Assembly (NCBI GenBank): GCA_018432235.1
Contig: JAHDLO010000003.1
Location: 1-64,000 of the forward strand
Direction of reading: 5' to 3'
Source of the DNA: Clostridiaceae bacterium
GTDB lineage: Bacteria > Bacillota > Clostridia > Peptostreptococcales > Natronincolaceae
DNA length: 64,000 bases
Each line of letters begins with the position of its first letter. Position 1 is the first letter of the stretch. The notes under the pieces are model-generated. The model was not told the DNA's origin. It saw only the letters and a list, made by a program, of their open reading frames with translations, and made no database searches. A program made the position numbers and the translations under genes. Shown in pieces: positions 51,407-61,901 of this stretch.

Positions 51407-53389
51407 ATGAATAAATTTAAAATACACTCTGATTATAGACCCACCGGTGACCAGCCCAAGGCTATTGCTGGTTTAACGGAAGGCATACTGAAGGGTAGTC
51501 AACACCAGACATTGCTGGGGGTAACGGGTTCCGGTAAGACCTTTACTATGGCCAATGTCATAGAGAATATCCAAAAGCCTACTTTGGTTATCGCCCATAA
51601 CAAAACTCTTGCGGCACAGCTTTGCAGTGAGTTTAAGGAGTTTTTTCCTGAAAATGCTGTAGAATATTTTGTAAGCTATTACGACTATTACCAGCCGGAG
51701 GCCTATGTGGTACATAGCGACACCTATATTGAAAAGGATGCCTCTATTAACGATGAAATTGATAAGCTGAGGCACTCTGCAACATCAGCCCTCTTTGAAA
51801 GAAGAGATGTGATCATTGTTGCCAGCGTTTCCTGTATATACGGCTTGGGGGACCCTGATGAATATAAAAAGCTGACGGTATCCCTTCGAGAAGGAATGCA
51901 GAAGGACAGAGATACTGTTCTTAGACAGCTGGTGGATATTCAGTATGAACGGAATGACATTAACTTCGTACGTGGTACCTTTAGAGTTAGAGGAGATGTT
52001 GTCGAGATATTCCCCGCTTCCTCCTCTGAGAATGTCATAAGGATTGATTTTTTTGGCGATGAAATAGAGCGAATCCTGGAGGTCAATGGTTTAACAGGAG
52101 AAATTGTAGGCAGAAGAACTCATGTATCTATATTTCCGGCCTCCCACTATGCCACTGGCATGGATAAAATAGAGTTGGCCATTAAGGGTATCGAGGCGGA
52201 GCTAGAGGAAAGGGTTAGGTTTTTTAAGGAGAATGATAAGCTGATCGAAGCCCAGAGAATACAGCAGAGGACCATGTATGACATCGAAATGCTGAGAGAG
52301 GTAGGCTTCTGTCAGGGGATAGAGAATTATTCGAGACATTTAACCGGCAGAGAAGCCGGCAGCAGACCCTACACCCTATTGGATTATTTTCCGGAGGATT
52401 ATCTCATTATTGCAGATGAATCCCATGTATCAATACCCCAGATAAGAGGGATGTATCATGGCGACCGCTCCAGAAAGGAATCCTTAATTAATTATGGCTT
52501 CAGACTGCCCTCTGCCTTTGATAACCGACCTCTACAATTTCACGAATTTGAAGGGCTGGTTAACCAGATGATGTACGTCAGTGCCACCCCTGGTGCTTAT
52601 GAGAAGGAGAAAAGCAATTATATGGTTGAACAGATTATCAGACCAACTGGTTTGCTGGATCCACCAGTAGAGGTGCGGCCAGTCAAGGGTCAGATCGACA
52701 ATCTGGTAAGTGAAATCCATAAGCATATCGAAAAGAAAAATAGAGTTCTTGTCACTACACTGACTAAAAAAATGGCTGAGGATTTAACGAAGTATCTGAA
52801 GGAGATGGACATAGCCGTAAGATATCTGCACTCAGATGTTGTTACTCTTGAGCGGTTGGAAATTATAAGGGATTTGAGGCTAGGTGTATTTGATGTTCTG
52901 GTGGGTATAAACCTCTTGAGGGAGGGTCTGGATCTTCCAGAGGTGTCGTTGGTGGCAATATTGGATGCCGACAAGGAGGGCTTCCTTCGTTCTGAAACAT
53001 CTTTAATTCAGACGATTGGGCGAGCTGCCCGTAATCTTGAGGGTAAGGTCGTTATGTACGCCGACAAAATAACCGATTCCATGCAGCGGGCCATAGGTGA
53101 AACCGAAAGAAGAAGAAGGCTGCAGGCGGAGCATAATATCGAAAATGGGATTACACCAAAATCTGTAGAGAAGAGGGTAAGAAATCTTATTGAAGCCACC
53201 AGGGTTGCTGAAGAGGCAGAAGACTACACCACTGCTGCTGCAAAGGCACCTTCAGATGTGGCTGATGTGATGAAGCGTTTGGCGGAAATGGAGGCAGAAA
53301 TGCTGAAGGCCGCCGAGGACCTGGAATTTGAAAAGGCCGCCCAGCTGAGGGATAGTATAAAGCGTATACGGAAGGAAAATTCACTATAG
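51407..53389 (+). CDS. uvrB: Excinuclease ABC subunit B
   Basis: UvrB is the central helicase-like part of nucleotide excision repair. The 660 residues hold Walker [10 protein letters not shown], the beta-hairpin region ([11 protein letters not shown]), the DEAD-like [10 protein letters not shown], the helicase C motifs ([38 protein letters not shown]) and a C-terminal UVR motif ([20 protein letters not shown]) for UvrC contact. ATG 51407 follows GAGAGGTAAC and is preferred over 51392. A LexA box and two promoters precede it; uvrA follows after 16 bases. Confidence 0.96.
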   Translation: MNKFKIHSDYRPTGDQPKAIAGLTEGILKGSQHQTLLGVTGSGKTFTMANVIENIQKPTLVIAHNKTLAAQLCSEFKEFFPENAVEYFVSYYDYYQPEAYVVHSDTYIEKDASINDEIDKLRHSATSALFERRDVIIVASVSCIYGLGDPDEYKKLTVSLREGMQKDRDTVLRQLVDIQYERNDINFVRGTFRVRGDVVEIFPASSSENVIRIDFFGDEIERILEVNGLTGEIVGRRTHVSIFPASHYATGMDKIELAIKGIEAELEERVRFFKENDKLIEAQRIQQRTMYDIEMLREVGFCQGIENYSRHLTGREAGSRPYTLLDYFPEDYLIIADESHVSIPQIRGMYHGDRSRKESLINYGFRLPSAFDNRPLQFHEFEGLVNQMMYVSATPGAYEKEKSNYMVEQIIRPTGLLDPPVEVRPVKGQIDNLVSEIHKHIEKKNRVLVTTLTKKMAEDLTKYLKEMDIAVRYLHSDVVTLERLEIIRDLRLGVFDVLVGINLLREGLDLPEVSLVAILDADKEGFLRSETSLIQTIGRAARNLEGKVVMYADKITDSMQRAIGETERRRRLQAEHNIENGITPKSVEKRVRNLIEATRVAEEAEDYTTAAAKAPSDVADVMKRLAEMEAEMLKAAEDLEFEKAAQLRDSIKRIRKENSL

Positions 53390-53405
53390 AGAAGAAGGTG
53401 CAGAC

Positions 53406-56234
53406 GTGTCAAGAGATAAAATTATTATAAGGGGTGCCAAGGAGCATAATTTGAAAAATATCAGCCTTGAGATTCCTAGAGACAAATTTGTAGTTTTAAC
53501 CGGTCTGTCTGGGTCGGGAAAATCCTCACTGGCCTTTGATACCATATATGCAGAGGGACAAAGACGATATATAGAGAGCCTATCCTCCTATGCAAGGCAG
53601 TTTTTAGGCCAGATGGAGAAGCCGGATGTGGAATATATAGAGGGGTTATCCCCTGCAATATCCATTGATCAAAAGACCACAAGTAAAAATCCCCGTTCCA
53701 CAGTTGGTACGGTTACTGAAATATACGATTATCTCAGACTGCTGTTTGCCAGAGTCGGTACGCCCCATTGTCCCGAATGCGGCATTGAAATAAGCCAGAT
53801 GACTGTGGAGCAGATTGTAGACAAGATAATGGAGCTAAAAGAGGGGACGAGGCTTCAGATACTGGCTCCCGTAATCAGAGGCAAGAAGGGAGAGCACCAG
53901 AAGGTCCTAGATGACATTAAAAAAGAGGGCTTTGTCAGGGTGCGTATTGATGGTGAAGTCAGAGATATAGGTGAAGAGATAAAGCTGGCAAAGACGAAAA
54001 AGCATAATATAGAGGTGGTTGTTGACAGAATCGTGGTAAAGGAGGGCTCAGAGCAGCGGATGGCCGACTCAATAGAGACGGTGCTTAAGCTGACGGATGG
54101 TTTGGTGCTGGTGGATGTGATAGGACAGGAGGAGCTGCAGTTCTCCACAAAATTTGCATGTCCGGAGCATGGTATCGGTATTGAGGATCTAACGCCTAGA
54201 ATGTTCTCCTTTAATAACCCCTTCGGAGCCTGTCCTGAATGTAATGGTATAGGCCATATGAAGGTGGTGGACAGAGACTTGGTGATCCCGGATGATAGCC
54301 TTAGCATTCGTCAGGGAGCCATAGCGCCGTGGTCTGGTACAAATGGCACCTCTGATAATACCTACTATTTTAGAATGATTGAAGCCATCGCAGAGGAGTT
54401 CGGCGTCAGTGTAGACCTGCCCTTTAGCCAGCTGCCGGAGAAATTCATTCAGGCTGTGCTTTATGGCTCCGGTAAAGTCATTAACTTTGAGTATGAGTCA
54501 AAATATGGCGGCAACAGAACCTACTCCTCTACCTTTGAAGGTGTTATCCCAAATCTTGAAAGAAGATATAAGGAAACTGCCTCAGAATACATGAGGGAAA
54601 AGATCGAGGAATATATGAGTGAGAGTCCATGTCAAGCCTGCAAGGGCTCCAGACTGAAACCGACGGTGCTGTCGGTTACGGTGGGAGGGAAAAACATTCA
54701 TCAGGTTTCAGAAATGGCCGTAAAGGATGCCATCAAATTCATAGATGAACTGAAGCTAAGTGAAAGAAATACGATCATAGCCCATCAAATCATCAAGGAA
54801 ATAAAAGGAAGACTGAGCTTCCTTATGGATGTCGGACTGGACTACCTAACCCTCTCCAGAACTGCAGGCACCTTGTCGGGAGGAGAGGCGCAGCGTATTC
54901 GTCTTGCCACTCAAATCGGCTCCAGTCTGGTAGGGGTGCTATACATACTGGATGAACCAAGTATAGGTCTGCATCAAAGGGATAATGACAGGCTGCTGAA
55001 AACCCTGAGGCATTTGACCAACATTGGCAATACAGTTATAGTAGTAGAGCATGATGAGGATACAATGTTTGAAGCGGATCACATTATAGATATCGGCCCA
55101 GGCGCAGGGATTCATGGCGGTGAGGTAGTAGCTGAAGGAACTGCTGAGGAAATTATGAAGTGCAGTGAATCTATTACTGGACAGTATCTAAGCGGAGAAC
55201 GAAAAATTGATGTGCCGACTCAAAGAAGAAAGCCTAATGGAAAGTGGATTAAGGTAATAGGGGCTCAGGAAAATAATTTGAAGAACATTCAGGTGGATTT
55301 TCCAATGGGGGTATTAACCTGCGTTACGGGAGTTTCGGGCTCAGGGAAGAGTACGCTTATCAATGATATACTTTATAAGAAGGTTGCACAGGAAATTAAC
55401 AGGGCCAAGTCTAAACCTGGTCTTCATAAGGAAATTACAGGTCTTGAGCATATTGACAAGGTAATAGATATCGATCAATCTCCCATAGGCAGGACCCCTA
55501 GATCAAATCCCGCTACCTATACAGGTGTTTTTGATGACATAAGGGATGTTTTCGCACAAACAGCACAATCAAAGATGAGGGGCTATCAAAAAGGACGATT
55601 CAGCTTTAATCTTAAGGGGGGCCGTTGTGAAGCCTGCAGTGGTGACGGTATAATCAGAATTGAGATGCACTTCCTTCCCGACGTGTATGTACCCTGCGAT
55701 ATTTGTAAGGGCAAGCGATACAATAGAGAAACTCTGGAGATAAAGTATAAAGGCAAGTCTATTGCTGATGTACTGGAGATGAATGTGGAGGAGGCATTGT
55801 CCTTCTTTGAAAATATCCCCAAAATAAAAAGAAAAATGGAGACCCTATATGAGGTGGGGCTAGGCTATATAAAGCTGGGGCAACCATCTACTCAGCTTTC
55901 AGGGGGCGAGGCCCAGAGAATTAAGCTGGCAACGGAGCTAAGTAAAAGAAGCACTGGAAGAACCCTATATATACTGGACGAGCCAACTACAGGCCTGCAT
56001 TTTGCAGATGTCCATAGATTAATAGATGTGATTCAGAAGCTAGTGGACACCGGAAATACTGTCCTTATTATAGAGCATAATCTTGAGGTAATTAAGACGG
56101 CGGATTATATTATTGACCTTGGACCCGAAGGCGGCAATGATGGCGGCAGGATTGTTGCAAAGGGAACCCCGGAGGAGGTTGTAAAGGTTAAAGCATCTTA
56201 TACGGGGCAATTTCTTAAAAAAATACTGTTATAG
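53406..56234 (+). CDS. uvrA: Excinuclease ABC subunit A
   Basis: UvrA scans DNA for damage and loads UvrB. The 942-residue protein has two ABC ATPase modules: Walker A GLSGSGKS near residue 32 and GVSGSGKS near 640, signatures LSGGEAQRI in both, Walker [12 protein letters not shown] and [11 protein letters not shown]. Zinc knuckles CPECG and CEACSGDG...CDICKG are present. It starts with GTG after GAAGAAGGTG, just behind uvrB, and should share its SOS control. uvrC lies 1.5 kb further on, beyond two other genes. Confidence 0.96.
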   Translation: MSRDKIIIRGAKEHNLKNISLEIPRDKFVVLTGLSGSGKSSLAFDTIYAEGQRRYIESLSSYARQFLGQMEKPDVEYIEGLSPAISIDQKTTSKNPRSTVGTVTEIYDYLRLLFARVGTPHCPECGIEISQMTVEQIVDKIMELKEGTRLQILAPVIRGKKGEHQKVLDDIKKEGFVRVRIDGEVRDIGEEIKLAKTKKHNIEVVVDRIVVKEGSEQRMADSIETVLKLTDGLVLVDVIGQEELQFSTKFACPEHGIGIEDLTPRMFSFNNPFGACPECNGIGHMKVVDRDLVIPDDSLSIRQGAIAPWSGTNGTSDNTYYFRMIEAIAEEFGVSVDLPFSQLPEKFIQAVLYGSGKVINFEYESKYGGNRTYSSTFEGVIPNLERRYKETASEYMREKIEEYMSESPCQACKGSRLKPTVLSVTVGGKNIHQVSEMAVKDAIKFIDELKLSERNTIIAHQIIKEIKGRLSFLMDVGLDYLTLSRTAGTLSGGEAQRIRLATQIGSSLVGVLYILDEPSIGLHQRDNDRLLKTLRHLTNIGNTVIVVEHDEDTMFEADHIIDIGPGAGIHGGEVVAEGTAEEIMKCSESITGQYLSGERKIDVPTQRRKPNGKWIKVIGAQENNLKNIQVDFPMGVLTCVTGVSGSGKSTLINDILYKKVAQEINRAKSKPGLHKEITGLEHIDKVIDIDQSPIGRTPRSNPATYTGVFDDIRDVFAQTAQSKMRGYQKGRFSFNLKGGRCEACSGDGIIRIEMHFLPDVYVPCDICKGKRYNRETLEIKYKGKSIADVLEMNVEEALSFFENIPKIKRKMETLYEVGLGYIKLGQPSTQLSGGEAQRIKLATELSKRSTGRTLYILDEPTTGLHFADVHRLIDVIQKLVDTGNTVLIIEHNLEVIKTADYIIDLGPEGGNDGGRIVAKGTPEEVVKVKASYTGQFLKKILL

Positions 56235-56325
56235 TTCTAGGATAAATAAGCATAATACACTATAGTCAGAAGGCCTTTCCTCCGCTAAAATAATATTAAG
56301 ACGTTTAATATTAAGGAGGATAAGG

Positions 56326-56961
56326 ATGGGTAGTTATTTTAGTGGAGGTAATGCCATAAAGCTGGAAATTGACTCCGCTCAGCCACACCTGTCTATTTGG
56401 GGGAAAATACAGGATTCATCCGAGGAAGAAATTAGAGTTAAAATAGATGGCATCTATGCTCAGCTGGAGGTAAAGCAGGTTAAGTGCACTGTAGCTATGG
56501 CATCAAAGATTTATGTATTTGAGACTTATATAAAGGAAGCCGCCAACAATATAATTGTTTTGATGACCCCAAAAGAGGATAAGGTTTCGGTACTCCAGAG
56601 AAGAGAATATTTAAGAGTCAATACAGACATCCCCATAAGGTGTTTTTTGGTCAATGATCAATTCGTTCAATTGGCGGAAAATAAGTTCTTTCCTGCTACG
56701 ATAAAGGATTTAAGTGGAGGCGGACTTCTAATTAGTGCCAATATCAGTCTTCCACTGGAAACGCTTTTCGTTTTTGAGCTGGATATCAACAAAAGTCCTA
56801 TGGTATTAACTGCAAAGGTTGTAAGAAATACAGAAAATCCAGATGATAGCAGTAGAGATTTGGGCTGTGAATTTATTGGATTGGATGAATCCGACAGGCA
56901 AAAGATCATCTCATATTGTACAAGGCTTCAGGTAAAAAGAAAAAAGAAGGCGGCAAGGTAA
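56326..56961 (+). CDS. PilZ-domain protein (YcgR-like, c-di-GMP receptor)
   Basis: The 211-residue soluble protein has an N-terminal YcgR-type domain (about 1-90) and a PilZ domain. The c-di-GMP motifs RREYLRV (RxxxR) near residue 92 and DLSGGGLLIS (D/NxSxxG) near 128 are intact. Such proteins link c-di-GMP to motility or to matrix and wall synthesis; no cyclase or flagellar gene is near, so the output is unknown. AAGGAGGATAAGG precedes the ATG. Confidence 0.9.
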   Translation: MGSYFSGGNAIKLEIDSAQPHLSIWGKIQDSSEEEIRVKIDGIYAQLEVKQVKCTVAMASKIYVFETYIKEAANNIIVLMTPKEDKVSVLQRREYLRVNTDIPIRCFLVNDQFVQLAENKFFPATIKDLSGGGLLISANISLPLETLFVFELDINKSPMVLTAKVVRNTENPDDSSRDLGCEFIGLDESDRQKIISYCTRLQVKRKKKAAR

Positions 56962-56981
56962 TAACCTGCTTCCTTCTTTTT
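56944..56981 (+). terminator. Terminator overlapping the PilZ gene end
   Basis: AAGAAGG pairs with CCTTCTT with an imperfect inner stem around AATA, followed by TTT. The left arm is in the last codons of the PilZ gene. It sits between two convergent genes. Confidence 0.6.
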
Positions 56982-56998
56982 AAATTTAATATGCAAAA

Positions 56999-57550
56999 CT
57001 AAATGTCAATAATCATACTGCGTATTGTATTTTCCTTGGTTATAATAAGGCTGACAGTGTCCCCGGCTTTTACATCAGAGAAATCGACCAAAAACTGCTT
57101 TGACCCCCTTTGAAGCACGATAATTGCATTACGATAAAGAGGAAGCTGGGTATATACCTCTCTGCTGTTATCATCAAGATGCTGGTCAATATTGATAGTC
57201 TCGTCAACGTAATCTATTGATAAAATTTGGCCGTACACGAAGTATTCGCCCTTAAAGGGATCACATGCTTCGATTAAGCTCACCGTAGCGGATGAAAGGG
57301 TTGCCGCTTTACTATGGTCATCCCAGAGGACCTCATAGCCGAGAGCCTCTGCCGCCGCCCTCAGGGATACGTAAATTCGATTTTGATAGATGAAGGGGGC
57401 TTCCTCCTTGATAATTTCTTTGTCATCCAGCAGAATTTTCAAAGGGCTGTAATATATTCTTATATCCTCAAAGCCTTCAGCGGCCCACGCTATTGTAGAG
57501 CCAGCAAATATAAATAGTAATAATAGATATGATATCATTCTTTTAAGCAT
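56999..57550 (-). CDS. Secreted protein with copper-amine-oxidase-N type stalk domain
   Basis: The 183-residue product has a signal peptide (about 4-23), then a copper amine oxidase N-terminal-like domain (ILLDDKEIIKEEAPFIYQNRIYVSLRAAAEALGYEVLWDD), common in Clostridial surface proteins and not itself an oxidase. The last 80 residues look like a small beta domain (YGQILSIDYVDETINID, QFLVDFSDVKAGDTV). The function is unknown. On the minus strand TTAGGAGGG precedes the ATG, but this ribosome-binding site is part of an inverted repeat. Confidence 0.8.
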   Translation of the reverse strand: MLKRMISYLLLLFIFAGSTIAWAAEGFEDIRIYYSPLKILLDDKEIIKEEAPFIYQNRIYVSLRAAAEALGYEVLWDDHSKAATLSSATVSLIEACDPFKGEYFVYGQILSIDYVDETINIDQHLDDNSREVYTQLPLYRNAIIVLQRGSKQFLVDFSDVKAGDTVSLIITKENTIRSMIIDI

Positions 57551-57560
57551 TTAATAGTCC

Positions 57561-57584
57561 CTCCTAATTTTTTTCTATTAGGAG
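57561..57584 (-). promoter_or_regulatory. Hairpin hiding the ribosome-binding site of the 57550 gene
   Basis: CTCCTAAT and ATTAGGAG are perfect 8-base complements around an 8-base loop. On the minus strand the second arm contains the AGGAG of the ribosome-binding site 10-12 bases before the ATG. Folding would block initiation. Confidence 0.5.
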
Positions 57585-57707
57585 TATAGACTGAAGCCAT
57601 AGGTTTTATACTAAAGAGTTGGCATAGATATTTAAAATAAGCTTATTAAAAAAGGCCAAATTATAGTAAAATATATACAGAATCTAGTGACAGAAAGGAG
57701 GTTTGCA

Positions 57708-59585
57708 ATGTTTGATATTAAGGAGCAGCTTAAGCTATTGCCCGATTCACCAGGGGTATATATAATGAAGGACTCGGAAGATAAGGTGATCTATGTCGGT
57801 AAGGCCATATCCCTTAAAAACAGAGTGCGGCAATATTTTCAATCATCCAAAAATCATCCTCCTAAGGTGAGGGCGATGGTGGTTAATATAAAGAGCTTTG
57901 AATACATTCTTACGGATTCTGAGCTGGAGGCTCTGATATTGGAATGTAATTTGATAAAAAAATACAGACCTAAGTACAATATTTTGCTGCGAGATGACAA
58001 AACCTATCCCTATATAAAGGTAACGTTAGAGGAGGAGTATCCCAGAATCATAAAAACCCGTCGGGTGAATAAGGACAAGGGTAAATACTTTGGACCCTAC
58101 ACAAACATAGGTGCCTTGAATGAAACCTTGGACATCATACATCAAATGTACCCCATAAGAACCTGTAAGAAGAATATTACTAAAATGATTGAACGGGGCG
58201 AAAGACCCTGCCTCAACTATCATATAAAAAAGTGCATGGGTCCCTGCAGAGGCATTGAGAATAAAGCACAATACCTCCAGATGATACAGGAAATAATACT
58301 CCTCTTAAATGGTAAAGAGGAGGAGCTGATGAAGCGAATAAAGGAAAATATGAAGGCTGCTGCAGGAAAACTGGATTTCGAAAGAGCGGCCTATTATAGA
58401 GATCAGCTTCAGGCTCTAGAAAATACCCTAGAAAAGCAGAAAATAGTATCTACCAGTATGCTGGACCAGGATGTCATAGCTGCGGCAATAGGAGAGGGTA
58501 TAACCTGTGTTCAGGTCTTTATGGTACGTGAGGGTAAGCTGGTGCATCGAGAGCATTTTATACTGACTACACAGGAGGAGAGCAAGGAAGAAATATTGTC
58601 TTCCTTTGTAAAGCAGTATTATATGGCAGCCGCCTTTATTCCAAAGGAAGTATATATTGAAAGGGAGCCTGAGGATCAGGGGATTATAGAGGAATGGCTA
58701 AGCAGCAAGAAGGGCAGCAGGGTAAAATTGAAAACACCCGTAAGAGGTGATAAAAAGCAAATGATGGCGATGGTGGTTAAGAATGCAGAAATGGTGTTGG
58801 CTCAAAATACAAGAGCTAAGGAGGCTGAAGCGGAAAGAGAAGAGGTGCTGCTGGAGCTACAACAGCTGCTACAGCTGGAGGATTATCCTCTTCGACTTGA
58901 GGCTTACGATATTTCCAATATTCAAGGTCTGCAGTCGGTTGGTTCAATGGTGGTCTTTGAGGCTGCCAAGCCCAGCTACAAGGATTACCGTCGCTTTAAA
59001 GTCAAGACGATAGAGGGACCAAATGATTATGGCAGCCTTGAGGAAATCATGACAAGACGATTTAAAAGAGGACTGGCAGAGGTACAGGAAATATTAGATG
59101 GGAGGACCGGGCTTCAGGAGGGTAAATTCTCAGTATTTCCAAATCTTATCATGATGGATGGCGGTATCGGACAGGTTAATGTGGCTCAAAGGGTACTGGC
59201 AGAGCTGTCGATTGCCATCCCGGTATGTGGGATGGTGAAGGATGAAAAGCATAGGACTAAGGGTCTGATATACAATGGAGAAGAAATCATATTGGATAGG
59301 TCCACAAGGTTATATCGGCTTGTAAGCAAGCTGCAGGACGAGGTTCATCGATTTGCGATAGAATACCATAAAACCTTGAGAAAGAAGGATATGCTCCAGT
59401 CTCAGCTGGAGGAGATTCATGGCGTAGGGGAGGCCCGCAGAAGAGCGTTATTAAAGCATTTCAAAAACATTGACAAGATTAAGACAGCATCCGTTGAGGA
59501 ACTGCTAATGGTTGACGGAATTAATCAAAGGATTGCAGAGAAAATCCATCAACATTTCCATATATCCGCAGATGAGAAGCATTAA
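57708..59585 (+). CDS. uvrC: Excinuclease ABC subunit C
   Basis: UvrC makes the two cuts in nucleotide excision repair. The 625-residue protein has the GIY-YIG domain (SPGVYIMKD, VIYVGKAISLKNRVRQYF; about 14-95), a central Cys-rich zone (CKKNITKM, CLNYHIKKCMGPCRG), a UVR motif near 205-235, the RNase H-like C-terminal nuclease (YDISNIQGLQSVGSMVVFE; DGGIGQV) and helix-hairpin-helix motifs. ATG 57708 with GAAAGGAGG is preferred over the frame's earlier start. No SOS box was noticed here. Confidence 0.95.
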   Translation: MFDIKEQLKLLPDSPGVYIMKDSEDKVIYVGKAISLKNRVRQYFQSSKNHPPKVRAMVVNIKSFEYILTDSELEALILECNLIKKYRPKYNILLRDDKTYPYIKVTLEEEYPRIIKTRRVNKDKGKYFGPYTNIGALNETLDIIHQMYPIRTCKKNITKMIERGERPCLNYHIKKCMGPCRGIENKAQYLQMIQEIILLLNGKEEELMKRIKENMKAAAGKLDFERAAYYRDQLQALENTLEKQKIVSTSMLDQDVIAAAIGEGITCVQVFMVREGKLVHREHFILTTQEESKEEILSSFVKQYYMAAAFIPKEVYIEREPEDQGIIEEWLSSKKGSRVKLKTPVRGDKKQMMAMVVKNAEMVLAQNTRAKEAEAEREEVLLELQQLLQLEDYPLRLEAYDISNIQGLQSVGSMVVFEAAKPSYKDYRRFKVKTIEGPNDYGSLEEIMTRRFKRGLAEVQEILDGRTGLQEGKFSVFPNLIMMDGGIGQVNVAQRVLAELSIAIPVCGMVKDEKHRTKGLIYNGEEIILDRSTRLYRLVSKLQDEVHRFAIEYHKTLRKKDMLQSQLEEIHGVGEARRRALLKHFKNIDKIKTASVEELLMVDGINQRIAEKIHQHFHISADEKH

Positions 59586-59680
59586 TAAGACTAGATAAAT
59601 AATAGTTTCACAACATATGTGTATAAAAGCATGTATCCTTATGAAAATAGAAGCGGAGATAAATAATAGGAGGGGAAGGC

Positions 59681-60607
59681 ATGAGATATATAACCGTAAG
59701 AAAAATGGTGGAGGATTTAAAGCTGGAGGAAATTAATTTTCCTGAAAATGATAAGAAGCATATAACAACAACGGAGATTAACAGACCGGGGATTCAGATA
59801 GCAGGCTTCTTTGATTATTTTGCTTATGAGAGAATACAATTGATCGGTAAGGTGGAATACAAATATATGAGCACCCTTACATCTGAGCAAAGACTGGAAC
59901 GCTTGGATCGATTGCTGTCCTATGACATACCCTGCATTATAGTCAGTAGAAACCTTCCTATATATGATGAGCTTTTAATCGCAGCAGAAAAGTATCAAAG
60001 GAAGATACTCCGTAGCAACAGAAATACGACAAAGCTGGTCAGTAAGCTGGTAAATTATCTTGAGACGGAGCTGGCTCCAACCATAACCATGCATGGTGTC
60101 CTAATGGATATTTATGGTGTGGGCGTACTAATTACAGGTAAGAGCGGTATAGGGAAAAGCGAGACCGGTGTTGAACTGATTAAGAGAGGGCATTTGTTGG
60201 TGGCAGATGACGCTGTCGAGGTGAAAAAAATCGGGCAGGAGGTTCTGTTGGGCTATGCGCCAGAGATTATTCGTCATATGATGGAGGTTAGAGGTATCGG
60301 CATCATCGATATAAAGTCCATATATGGGGTTGGGGCTATTAAAATCAGCACCTATATTGATTTAGTGATTCATCTGGAGGAATGGGAGCCAGACAAGAAT
60401 TATGATCGATTGGGACTAGACGAAAAATATAGAGAAATACTAGGCATGAAGATTAGCGAAGTGGTACTCCCGATTAAACCTGCAAGAAATGTTGCACTAT
60501 TAATTGAGGTTGCGGCAAGAAATTATCGTCAAAAGGAAATGGGCTACCATGCAGCTAAGGAATTTGATAAACGATTAACAAATCATATGATGAATAATAA
60601 TGGATAA
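59681..60607 (+). CDS. hprK: HPr kinase/phosphorylase
   Basis: HprK phosphorylates HPr on Ser46 and so links glycolytic flux to carbon catabolite repression. The 308 residues have the N-terminal domain, Walker A GKSGIGKSETGVEL (about 155), the family signature EVRGIGIIDIKSIYG and the C-terminal LPIKPARNVALLIEVAARNYR. AGGAGGGGAAGGC precedes the ATG. It follows uvrC by 95 bases and ends with a strong terminator. CcpA and HPr genes are outside the window. Confidence 0.95.
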   Translation: MRYITVRKMVEDLKLEEINFPENDKKHITTTEINRPGIQIAGFFDYFAYERIQLIGKVEYKYMSTLTSEQRLERLDRLLSYDIPCIIVSRNLPIYDELLIAAEKYQRKILRSNRNTTKLVSKLVNYLETELAPTITMHGVLMDIYGVGVLITGKSGIGKSETGVELIKRGHLLVADDAVEVKKIGQEVLLGYAPEIIRHMMEVRGIGIIDIKSIYGVGAIKISTYIDLVIHLEEWEPDKNYDRLGLDEKYREILGMKISEVVLPIKPARNVALLIEVAARNYRQKEMGYHAAKEFDKRLTNHMMNNNG

Positions 60608-60636
60608 AAATTTAGCAATGTTAAAATTTTTCAATA

Positions 60637-60670
60637 AGGGCATCCTCTATTCGGACATGCCCTTTTTTTT
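60637..60670 (+). terminator. Terminator after hprK
   Basis: AGGGCAT and ATGCCCT pair around a 13-base loop, followed by seven T residues. Confidence 0.85.
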
Positions 60671-60708
60671 ACAAAAAAACACAAAAAATAATATTACTAA
60701 AAAAATAA

Positions 60709-60737
60709 TTGCTCAAATCTATTATTATGTGTATAAT
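60709..60737 (+). promoter_or_regulatory. Promoter of the hydrogenase operon
   Basis: TTGCTC (60709-60714), 17 bases, TATAAT (60732-60737). It would give a 5' leader of about 255 nt. A weaker TTGAAA/TTTAGT pair lies at 60912-60940. Confidence 0.6.
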
Positions 60738-60855
60738 GTAATTAGAAATGGCAGCTAATCATCAATATTAAACAATAATAATTCTTACAACTTTTGCTAA
60801 TCTATAGTACATCTTACTAATATGACATCCAATGTATTTTTTTTGATTATTTTTA

Positions 60856-60873
60856 GTGTTATATATTTAACAA
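60856..60873. promoter_or_regulatory. Rex-binding site before the hydrogenase operon
   Basis: GTGTTATATATTTAACAA matches the Rex consensus TTGTTA-N6-TAACAA at 11 of 12 fixed bases, with an all-A/T centre. Rex senses the NADH/NAD ratio and controls hydrogenase and fermentation genes in Clostridia, fitting the genes downstream. The remainder of the 393-base gap 60608-61000 is AT-rich with no ORF seen. Confidence 0.6.
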
Positions 60874-61000
60874 TACCCATGATTTATACTCAGAAATATT
60901 CATAAACGATTTTGAAAATTCAAAATATATCTGATTTAGTAATTGAAAATGACTAAAATTTAACAATTAAATAAGTAGCTATTATTGAAGGAGGCTCATT

Positions 61001-61474
61001 ATGGTAAAAAACATTTTGAATGAAGAGAATTTTGAAAAGCTGCAGGCTGCAATTAATGAAAACCGTAATAAAAAGGGTGCGCTAATGCCTGTACTGCACG
61101 AGGCTCAAAAAATATTCGGCTGTATTCCACTGGAGGTACAGAAAAGGATTTCAGAGGAGCTTTCGGTACCTTTAAGTGAGATCTATGGGGTGGTAACCTT
61201 TTACTCACAGTTTACCCTAGAGTCAAGGGGAGAATTTGTCATAGGTGTTTGCTTAGGTACTGCCTGTTATGTAAAGGGGGCTCAGCCGATTATAGACAAG
61301 ATCAGTGAGCTTACGGGAACAAAGGTGGGCAAAACCTCCGCTGATGGCAAATTCACTTTAGAGGCCACCAGATGTATAGGTGCCTGTGGCTTGGCACCGG
61401 TGTTGACGGTGAATGAGGATGTATACGGAAGACTAGTTGTTGCTGACATACCAGAAATTGTTAAAAAATATTAA
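61001..61474 (+). CDS. NADH-linked hydrogenase subunit, NuoE-like [2Fe-2S] protein
   Basis: This 157-residue protein is the NuoE/HydC/HndA-type subunit of a soluble multisubunit [FeFe]-hydrogenase. It passes electrons from the flavin subunit. After a helical N-terminal half (LPEVQKRISEELSVPLSEIYGVVTFYSQF-like helices), the thioredoxin-like part has the four cluster Cys: two in CLGTAC and two in CIGAC. GAAGGAGGC precedes the ATG. It opens an operon with gaps of 23-35 bases, probably under Rex control. Confidence 0.93.
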   Translation: MVKNILNEENFEKLQAAINENRNKKGALMPVLHEAQKIFGCIPLEVQKRISEELSVPLSEIYGVVTFYSQFTLESRGEFVIGVCLGTACYVKGAQPIIDKISELTGTKVGKTSADGKFTLEATRCIGACGLAPVLTVNEDVYGRLVVADIPEIVKKY

Positions 61475-61497
61475 GTATAGCATGAGGAGGCCATAAA

Positions 61498-61866
61498 ATG
61501 AAATCCATTCAAGAACTGGAAAGAATCCGTCAGGAGGCCCTGGAAAAGGTCAATTTGAGAAAGGATCGAAAGGGAACTAGAATCGTTGTCGGCATGGCAA
61601 CCTGTGGTATCTCTGCAGGCGCGCGACCGGTAATGATGGCATTATTAGAGGAAGTAAAGGCAAGAGGCTTGGAGGATGTCGTTGTAACTCAGACGGGATG
61701 TATTGGGGTATGCCGACTGGAGCCGATGATAGAGGTTTACAAAGAGGGTGAGGAAAAGACCACCTATGTTGAGCTTACGGCTGAAAAGGCTAGAAGAATT
61801 ATACTGGAGCATGTAGTGAATGGTAGAGTGGTGGATGAATATACAATTGGAGCCTACGAGAAATAG
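61498..61866 (+). CDS. Thioredoxin-like [2Fe-2S] ferredoxin, HndB type
   Basis: This 122-residue protein has a short helical start and a thioredoxin-like ferredoxin fold with Cys in MATCGISAGA and in GCIGVCRLEPM. Such a small subunit lies between the NuoE-like and NuoF-like genes in HndABCD hydrogenases of Desulfovibrio and in Clostridial relatives. It probably relays electrons inside the complex. AGGAGG lies close before the ATG. Confidence 0.88.
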   Translation: MKSIQELERIRQEALEKVNLRKDRKGTRIVVGMATCGISAGARPVMMALLEEVKARGLEDVVVTQTGCIGVCRLEPMIEVYKEGEEKTTYVELTAEKARRIILEHVVNGRVVDEYTIGAYEK

Positions 61867-61901
61867 TATTTACACTCAGTCAAACATAAGGAGGTTATAA
61901 T

